Assembly: GCA_002709225.1 (NCBI GenBank)
Contig: PAQH01000155.1
Location: 1-40,898, forward strand
Source: Planctomycetaceae bacterium
GTDB taxonomy: Bacteria; Planctomycetota; Planctomycetia; Pirellulales; Pirellulaceae
Length of the DNA stretch: 40,898 nt
Reading direction: 5' to 3'
Made by a program: the position numbers and the translations under genes
The notes under the pieces: generated by a model
Seen by the model: the letters and a program-made list of their open reading frames with translations, nothing else
Database searches by the model: none
What the model was told of the DNA's origin: nothing
In this document: in pieces, positions 35,780 through 40,898 of the stretch
How the letters are laid out: each line of letters opens with the position of its first letter
Numbering within the stretch: the first letter of the stretch is position 1

Positions 35780-37186
35780 CTACAACAGACTCGGAATCGG
35801 CCGACCGGACTCAATTGTCCGGACCAATTCGTTGGGCAAACCTGATTGCAAGCGTAGTTCACCGACATCAAACAACGTGTGCATGATTGTCGCCATCAGG
35901 TTGGCAGGTCCGTAACGTTCAGTCGCAGGCTGGCTGGCATGGCGATCGGACTGTCCAACGACCTGCCCCATGTTCAATCCCCCGCCGGCAAACAACAGAC
36001 TTGTCAGCGCGCCATAATGGTCGCGGCCACCGTTCTTGTTAATCCGCGGTGTGCGGCCCATTTCCCCGGTAACCACCAGCAATATCTTCTCCTCCAATCC
36101 ACGGGCATGGAGATCCTCGATAAATGCGGCCACGGCTTGATCTACTTGATGTCCCAATGGGTAAATACCTTGCATATTCTTGGGACTATTGTTGTTGGCA
36201 TGCATGTCCCAGCCACAATCGGATACCGTCACAAACCCACACCCGGCCTCACAGAGTCTCCGTGCCAGCAACATTTGACGTCCCAGCAGATTGGTCGACC
36301 TACGCATGTCGCCATACCGTTGAATGTCCTCATTTCGAAACACCTGCGACGTATCGTACCGACGTAGTGTCTCGGGATCTTCTCGTTTGAGATCGAACGC
36401 CCGGGCGATCCCGCGGACGATCATATCAAACGCCTGCTGCTGATATTGATCAAGACCTCGCAATGCATCCGAGGCATCAGCGGCGCGCCGAATACGATCC
36501 AGCCGGCCCAGCAAAGCCCTACGATCATCCAATCTGCCGCGACCGATGCTCAAACGCATACTCTCCTGTAGTGGCCCGCCCCCACTGGGATCAAAAGCGG
36601 CACAGGAAGTTCCTAACGCGCCCGGGTCCGTCAAGGTAGGCAGCGCCTGGGTTTCAAAGTTGCGTTTCAACTTTAACCCCTCGGCAACTGCTTCCGGCAA
36701 CACCAACGTGTTCTCTGGTATACCGGTACGTGAATCATTGCTGCCAGCAACGCGAGCATACACCGCCCCCATCGCAGCTCGCAAACTGTTGCCACCACTG
36801 GCCACAGCGCCGTAAGTATGGCTCGAATTTCCCGAGGCGTAGGAGCGTACTACCGTCAAACGGTCAGCCAATCGAGCAAGGCGTGGAAAGGTGCCTCCAA
36901 ATGTGACACCCGGTAACCGAGTCGCAACTTCACCTGTGATGCTGCGAATTTCCGCTGGTGCCGTCAACTTGGGATCAAAGAGCTCAAGGTGAGATGGACC
37001 GCCTTGCAAAAACAACAGAACCACCGATTTATCTCGCAGTACGGCGGATCCCGAGTCGCTTGCCTGGGCTGCCAACAAGTGTGGCAAACTCAACCCGGCC
37101 AGGCCCAAACTGCCGATGCGCAACAGGTCTCGCCTTGGCATCTGACGACAATTTGACTGGCGGGTTCCATCACTAATGGTCAACAT
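35780..37186 (-). CDS. DUF1501 family protein (third copy)
   Basis: A 468-residue protein. The leader QMPRRDLLRIGSLGLAGLSLPHLLA (about 15-39) is Tat-like. Family motifs include VVLLFLQGGPSHLELFDPK (about 55-73), GEMGRTPRINKNGGRDH (about 385-400) and LLFAGGGLNMGQVVGQSD. It is the closest in motif wording to the second copy and lies 128 bp upstream of the NHL gene, so the two may share a transcript. The ATG at 37186 follows GGAG at 9 bases; an in-frame start at 37204 is less likely. Exported, function unknown. Confidence 0.93.
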   Translation of the reverse strand: MLTISDGTRQSNCRQMPRRDLLRIGSLGLAGLSLPHLLAAQASDSGSAVLRDKSVVLLFLQGGPSHLELFDPKLTAPAEIRSITGEVATRLPGVTFGGTFPRLARLADRLTVVRSYASGNSSHTYGAVASGGNSLRAAMGAVYARVAGSNDSRTGIPENTLVLPEAVAEGLKLKRNFETQALPTLTDPGALGTSCAAFDPSGGGPLQESMRLSIGRGRLDDRRALLGRLDRIRRAADASDALRGLDQYQQQAFDMIVRGIARAFDLKREDPETLRRYDTSQVFRNEDIQRYGDMRRSTNLLGRQMLLARRLCEAGCGFVTVSDCGWDMHANNNSPKNMQGIYPLGHQVDQAVAAFIEDLHARGLEEKILLVVTGEMGRTPRINKNGGRDHYGALTSLLFAGGGLNMGQVVGQSDRHASQPATERYGPANLMATIMHTLFDVGELRLQSGLPNELVRTIESGRPIPSLL

Positions 37187-37960
37187 ATACAGACACTCCA
37201 TCACGAGTCATTCACAGCCCGGCCAGGGAATCCCCTGGACAACAGCAGCATCAACTCGGGTCGGCAGGCACAAAATCATGCCCACTCCACCCACCACGGG
37301 CGACTTCCTCAGTCTGGCTTTTATTTTACGCTGGATCGCAAACACCACGCAACGACGTTTCTTCGCTGCTGGCGGCATCACTTTTCAGTAGATCTGAGTC
37401 TCTCACAACCTTCCCCAACCGATCATTCTCACCGTGCAGCGACCAGGTGCCGAGGTATCTTGGCCCGACACCCCAGTACACATGTCGATTTCGAAACGAC
37501 TCGTGATAGCGCCTCCGGGTTGAATCAACATCGACGTTCAGTAACACAAAAGTAGAGCTTTCACATCAGCCCACCTTCTTTGCCTGCCGCAGCGGGCTCA
37601 CTCTATCCCTCTTTGACATGCGGAAACCAAGCAACGCTAGAGAGGAAACCAGGTCAAACCGACTACCGGCCATTACTGCAAAGTCACCCAGAATCCCGCC
37701 ACAGTCAGCGTCGATCTCCAGACTGCAGCACAACCTCCCAAAATCACACTTTGCTCGTTTTCGGCAACGCCCTAGAATGAAGGGGGTTCACGCCACATCT
37801 GCCTGATGGCAGTTACACCACGACAAGATACTCGCCGCCTGACACGTTGAACCAACCCGGCCAGCCACTCCGCACGGCCGAATCCTTTGCGACACGAAGG
37901 ACACCCCGGAACGGTTACTATCGGCCGTGCCACTAGTCGGGGCCCAGGACCTATTTCCTT
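37187..37960. other. 774-bp region with no confident gene
   Basis: The largest gene-free stretch in the window, between the third DUF1501 gene and a plus-strand membrane protein. A perfect hairpin, CCAGGG/CCCTGG with a 4-base loop, lies at 37223-37238, about 37 bases before the DUF1501 start on its strand. A minus-strand frame at 37326-37547 (73 codons from GTG) has sense-like codon use but matches nothing I know and lacks a good ribosome site; it may be a small gene or remnant. Other frames are weaker. Confidence 0.4.
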
Positions 37961-38404
37961 ATGCGGAACATCATCCTGCTTTCGATCCTGGCGGGTGCCG
38001 GGCTGGCATTGGTCGGTTATTTTGTGTGGCTCGTGATTCGCGCACTTTTCGAAGTCTACCGCAGCTGGCGGCTTGGACAGGAACTTGTCGCACTGCGATC
38101 CGAGGTCACGGACTGGAGAACACGTCGCGCCGCCGCCAATCAAGACCGGCTCAACACCGGCTGCAAACACCAATTTGAAGATGGTCCGGGGGCGTTATTG
38201 CGACGCGTTTGCCGCCACTGTGGACTAGAAGCGGAACGCACTTCTGAAGAGTGCGATCACCGCTGGCGACAACTGGATTCTCCGGTACCCCGTAGTGCAT
38301 GTGATACCTGCGGCCAGGAGATCGAAGGGGCGCTGGGTATCCCGTACAACCATGAGCTAGCTGTCGCTGACCTGAACACTACAGCGAACCCAAAGGAAGC
38401 TTGA
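37961..38404 (+). CDS. Small membrane protein with two zinc-finger-like modules
   Basis: A 147-residue protein. A single membrane segment spans about 4-29. A helical, charged linker (about 30-65) follows. Then come two modules with identical spacing: Cys68-x-His70 to Cys84-x2-Cys87, and Cys98-x-His100 to Cys114-x2-Cys117, each followed by Gly. The 30-residue period indicates an internal duplication. Each set of four ligands could bind one zinc ion. By the positive-inside rule the C-terminal modules probably face the cytoplasm. No family was recognised. The gene ends 12 bp before the convergent amidohydrolase-like gene. Confidence 0.8.
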   Translation: MRNIILLSILAGAGLALVGYFVWLVIRALFEVYRSWRLGQELVALRSEVTDWRTRRAAANQDRLNTGCKHQFEDGPGALLRRVCRHCGLEAERTSEECDHRWRQLDSPVPRSACDTCGQEIEGALGIPYNHELAVADLNTTANPKEA

Positions 38405-38416
38405 CATCCTCGCGGA

Positions 38417-39349
38417 TCACCGCTTTTCGGTTGCGGACAACGAGTACGCGTCGCGCGCGGTTTTCCCCAGAATCCAGGCTTTATCCTCGGCGTTGAAAAA
38501 CGGGATCAGGTCCTTGATGATCAGTAACTCGTAAAAATTGGCGTAGATCATCCGGCGTGGTCCAAACACGTCGTAGATGCGTCGTAAATAGGGCCACATA
38601 TCGCGGAACGGCAACCCCTGCTTGGATGGATTGTGGAGTGATGTCCGCACGTACACGTTGTTCAATGGCTGCAAGGCGAGAATAAGATCGATTCCCTCTT
38701 CATCCGGGCGACCAATGTCAATCATCGCAAAATGATCGATGACGACTTTTACCTCCGGAAATCGGCGAGCCATATCAGCCACCTGCCCAAGTTGATGCGG
38801 CTTAAGAAAGATATTGAAAACGGCGCCCAACTCCTGAGCCTTTTTCCACAACGGATAACTGACTGGATCATTCAACCAAGTCGTCTCTGGATCGTAGATC
38901 GGACTGAGGCGAAGTCCCGCTAACCCCGCCTCCATAAGGGACTCGAGCCGCATAGGGTTCAGCGGATCGCCTGGGCGGTGCAACCGGTGCCCGACCAGCA
39001 ATCCGATTCCGGCAAATCGGTCAGGATCGCTGCGTACACAGTGGATCGTGTACGAATTATCAGTGCCGTAGTAGCACACCTGACTGATTACTACTTTATC
39101 CACGTCATGGACTTTCATCTCAGCCAACAAGTGTTGCCGCGAGTAATTGCGTTGGGGTCGGCTGTTGGGACAATTTGAATACCGCGCATTCATTGGAAAA
39201 CGCGGATTGTCAACCACCCAGGCATGCTCAGCTGCATTGACAATCGAGAGATCCGATTCCTCTCGCAACTCCGCCCATGCATCCTGCTGATGCAGGGCAA
39301 GTGCGCCCCACCCGCTGGCTGTAGATTGGAGAAATTCCCTGCGACGCAT
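38417..39349 (-). CDS. Amidohydrolase-2-like protein with altered metal site
   Basis: A 310-residue protein starting MRRREFLQSTASGWGALAL, a short twin-arginine-like leader. The rest resembles amidohydrolase family 2 (TIM barrel): QVCYYGTDNSYTIHCVRSDPDRFAGIG near 85-110, VVIDHFAMIDIG near 195, and a C-terminal ILGKTARDAYSL. The usual N-terminal D-x-H-x-H motif reads NAAEHAW (38-44), so the first His is Ala, and the late Asp position reads YANF with Asn. Activity is therefore doubtful or uses a different metal arrangement. Upstream GGGAGG lies 11 bases from the ATG; a GTG at 39352 would be closer. Confidence 0.85.
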   Translation of the reverse strand: MRRREFLQSTASGWGALALHQQDAWAELREESDLSIVNAAEHAWVVDNPRFPMNARYSNCPNSRPQRNYSRQHLLAEMKVHDVDKVVISQVCYYGTDNSYTIHCVRSDPDRFAGIGLLVGHRLHRPGDPLNPMRLESLMEAGLAGLRLSPIYDPETTWLNDPVSYPLWKKAQELGAVFNIFLKPHQLGQVADMARRFPEVKVVIDHFAMIDIGRPDEEGIDLILALQPLNNVYVRTSLHNPSKQGLPFRDMWPYLRRIYDVFGPRRMIYANFYELLIIKDLIPFFNAEDKAWILGKTARDAYSLSATEKR

Positions 39350-39571
39350 CACGATCTTGACCTCCCGCTGCTGGCAACGTTCCGTACCACCTAATCCGTA
39401 TAACTGGAATAACCCATCCAGCTTGAAACCCAAAGGACCAATTCACCCGCCACCAAACGTCTCGTTACCGCTCTGTCGCCTGGGCGCAAGAACATCCTTC
39501 AAGCTACCTAAGTTACTCGACGATACTTGACAGTGATGCGCTGCGCACAATTCACTCCTCGGAATCGACTC

Positions 39572-40898
39572 ATGTCTACCTTCCAAACGTTCGTGCTGGC
39601 CTCGAGTCTACTTGGCATCCTGTGTAGCGGCGTGGCTGTCGGCCAGCGCGGCAACAGTGCCACAGATTCGCAGACTTCTTTCCGTCGCTCAAGCACCAGT
39701 ACAGAGCAGCGGAACAACAAGAGACAAGAGCACGCTCCCATTTCAGCGCCACGCATCTTCTGGCAACAAGATCGCCTGCCGATTCCTTTCAATATTAAAT
39801 CGACCAGCGACGCCAGAGAAGTACAACTATATGTCTCCACAGACCAAGGGGCACGCTGGCAACTCTACGACCGCAAGGTTCCCGCCGCGCGTAGATTTCT
39901 ATTTCGCGCACCGCGCGATGGAGAATTCTGGTTCGCTTCCCGCACGCTGCAGCAAGAAGAAAAGGCCGCGGCACCCACACCTCAACATCCCGAGTTACGT
40001 GTCGTGATCGATACCACCAAACCTGTCTTAACAATGAACTCGTTGGTGCAACCGTCGGGGAAAGTTCAAACAACCTGGGAAATCTCCGATGCGCATCTGA
40101 AAACGAGTTCGTTCAAATTACAGTACCAGCCGCTAGGCGGAACGAGCTGGATTCCCGTCCCACTCGACCGCGCGGCCGAACCCACAAAGCAACGCTGGAA
40201 CGGCCAATGCCTCTGGTGGCCGGAAACAAAGTCACGATCACTCGTCCTGCGTGGTGTTATCGAGGATGAAGCTGGCAACCAGGCCATCCAAACAGGTCGA
40301 CTGTTCCTACCCGCGGTCGCGTTACGGCGCCCCCCCACAAACGCCGCATCCGGTAGGCTACCGCAAGCTGAGCCTACGAACACAGGCCGCGCCACCTCTC
40401 CGCGTAGTAACACGAGCGGATTTGTCGCTGCCGCCCCCGCAACCAACCAAGCACTTCGCCCCCACTCGTGGGATGACGACACCGAGAACGAACGGTTTAT
40501 TTCGACGGCCGTACCGAGCGGCAACAAACGAAACCGACCTGAAAACCCGACATACCGACCCGCAACGGATAAAACACCCGCACACGGTGATCCGCTACAG
40601 ACCAGCCCCTATTCAGGCAGTCCGACCGCTTCTGGCCAGACCTATCGCTCACCGTCAACGGAGAGCGAACGGGAAATAGTTCAGGAGAGAACGAATGGCG
40701 AACCCAGCTGGGAAACCACACCGGGAAGCCCCTACCAACGCGGTAGCGACCAACGTCACGAAACCACCGAAACGCTCCCCAGCCCCACCCTCAATACGAC
40801 TGACAAACACAGCTGGGAAACCACACCGGGAAGCCCCTACCAACGCGGTAGCGACCAACGTCACGAAACCACCGAAACGCTCCCCAGCCCCACCCTCA
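39572..40898 (+). CDS. Secreted repeat protein, C-terminus off the right edge
   Basis: An open plus-strand frame of at least 442 codons from ATG 39572 without a stop in the window. Residues 1-24 form a signal peptide (MSTFQTFVLASSLLGILC... VAVG). Residues about 60-260 are beta-rich, with EVQLYVSTDQGARWQLYDRK and LRVVIDTTKPVLTM patterns resembling Ig-like segments found in planctomycete envelope proteins of unknown role. Residues 265-375 are Pro/Ser/Thr/Asn-rich and look unstructured. From residue 379 a 35-residue unit opening SWETTPGSPYQRGSDQRHE begins, repeated from residue 414 to the edge. A TTGACA hexamer at 39527 could be a -35 box. Function is unknown; probably exported or surface bound. 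Confidence 0.8.
   Translation, partial: MSTFQTFVLASSLLGILCSGVAVGQRGNSATDSQTSFRRSSTSTEQRNNKRQEHAPISAPRIFWQQDRLPIPFNIKSTSDAREVQLYVSTDQGARWQLYDRKVPAARRFLFRAPRDGEFWFASRTLQQEEKAAAPTPQHPELRVVIDTTKPVLTMNSLVQPSGKVQTTWEISDAHLKTSSFKLQYQPLGGTSWIPVPLDRAAEPTKQRWNGQCLWWPETKSRSLVLRGVIEDEAGNQAIQTGRLFLPAVALRRPPTNAASGRLPQAEPTNTGRATSPRSNTSGFVAAAPATNQALRPHSWDDDTENERFISTAVPSGNKRNRPENPTYRPATDKTPAHGDPLQTSPYSGSPTASGQTYRSPSTESEREIVQERTNGEPSWETTPGSPYQRGSDQRHETTETLPSPTLNTTDKHSWETTPGSPYQRGSDQRHETTETLPSPTL
40706..40898 (+). repeat. 105-bp perfect tandem repeat in the right-edge gene
   Basis: The second copy begins at 40811, exactly 105 bp after the first at 40706. All 88 bases visible of the second copy equal those of the first. 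The period is a multiple of three, so the reading frame is preserved. More copies may follow beyond the edge. Perfect identity at silent positions points to a recent duplication or gene conversion. Confidence 0.95.

Noticed and set aside
39527..39532. Perfect TTGACA as a promoter
   Set aside because: No matching -10 hexamer at 16-18 bases; mentioned only in the gene entry.
40655..40864. Minus-strand repetitive frame at the right edge
   Set aside because: It is antisense to the plus-strand secreted repeat gene and has no independent support.
1..40898. Defence island, prophage, secondary-metabolite cluster or mobile element
   Set aside because: No integrase, transposase, nuclease, toxin-antitoxin, PKS/NRPS or phage structural gene was seen; the content is ordinary chromosomal metabolism and envelope genes.

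Overview
The window looks like a chromosomal segment of a planctomycete (Planctomycetota, probably a Pirellula/Rhodopirellula-like relative). The signature is the density of planctomycete-typical families: two large DUF1549/DUF1553 proteins with haem-like motifs, three DUF1501 proteins with Tat-like leaders, a Gfo/Idh/MocA oxidoreductase with a Tat leader, a PQQ-type beta-propeller, a DUF4190-like membrane protein, a DUF58 protein, a 1333-residue secreted protein with a glycosidase-like barrel, and a fused AroD-AroE enzyme. I saw no rRNA, tRNA, CRISPR array, transposase, integrase or phage gene. Gene calls rest on reading translations and recalling families; nothing was searched.

Layout. 1-2653 (minus): a secreted charged-repeat protein running off the left edge, a small membrane protein and a PQQ-propeller protein. 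2942-8663: an orphan solute-binding lipoprotein (minus), an ornithine cyclodeaminase-family enzyme (plus), a DUF2617-like protein, a CPBP membrane protease and a Tat-exported oxidoreductase (all minus). 8877-13661 (minus): the 1333-residue protein and YqgE, with a palindrome and a consensus -10 box between them. 14103-18341 (plus): AroDE and a DUF1549/DUF1553 protein. 18465-24031 (minus): a five-gene run transcribed in the order ilvD, HpcH/HpaI aldolase, SDR dehydrogenase, enolase-superfamily dehydratase, DapA-like aldolase, which looks like a sugar-acid or keto-acid catabolic operon headed by a housekeeping-type dihydroxy-acid dehydratase. 24237-29706 (plus): a DUF1549/DUF1553 protein with inserted LamG-like segments, its DUF1501 partner and a DUF58 protein. 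29754-37186 (minus): a second HpcH/HpaI aldolase, DUF1501, a sphingosine-1-phosphate-lyase-like PLP enzyme, an acetamidase/formamidase, an NHL propeller and a third DUF1501. 37961-40898: a small membrane protein with two zinc-finger-like modules (plus), an amidohydrolase-like protein with an altered metal site (minus) and a secreted repeat protein running off the right edge (plus).

Many products are exported or envelope enzymes, consistent with a heterotrophic planctomycete degrading complex organic matter: extracytoplasmic DUF1549/DUF1501 pairs, a glycosidase-like protein and propellers, alongside cytoplasmic enzymes for sugar acids, keto acids and amides. I found no clear new multi-gene system. 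The best leads are a composite DNA element shared by the promoters of both DUF1549/DUF1553 genes, the duplicated zinc module protein, the two edge genes with internal repeats, the lyase homologue, and possible operator palindromes.
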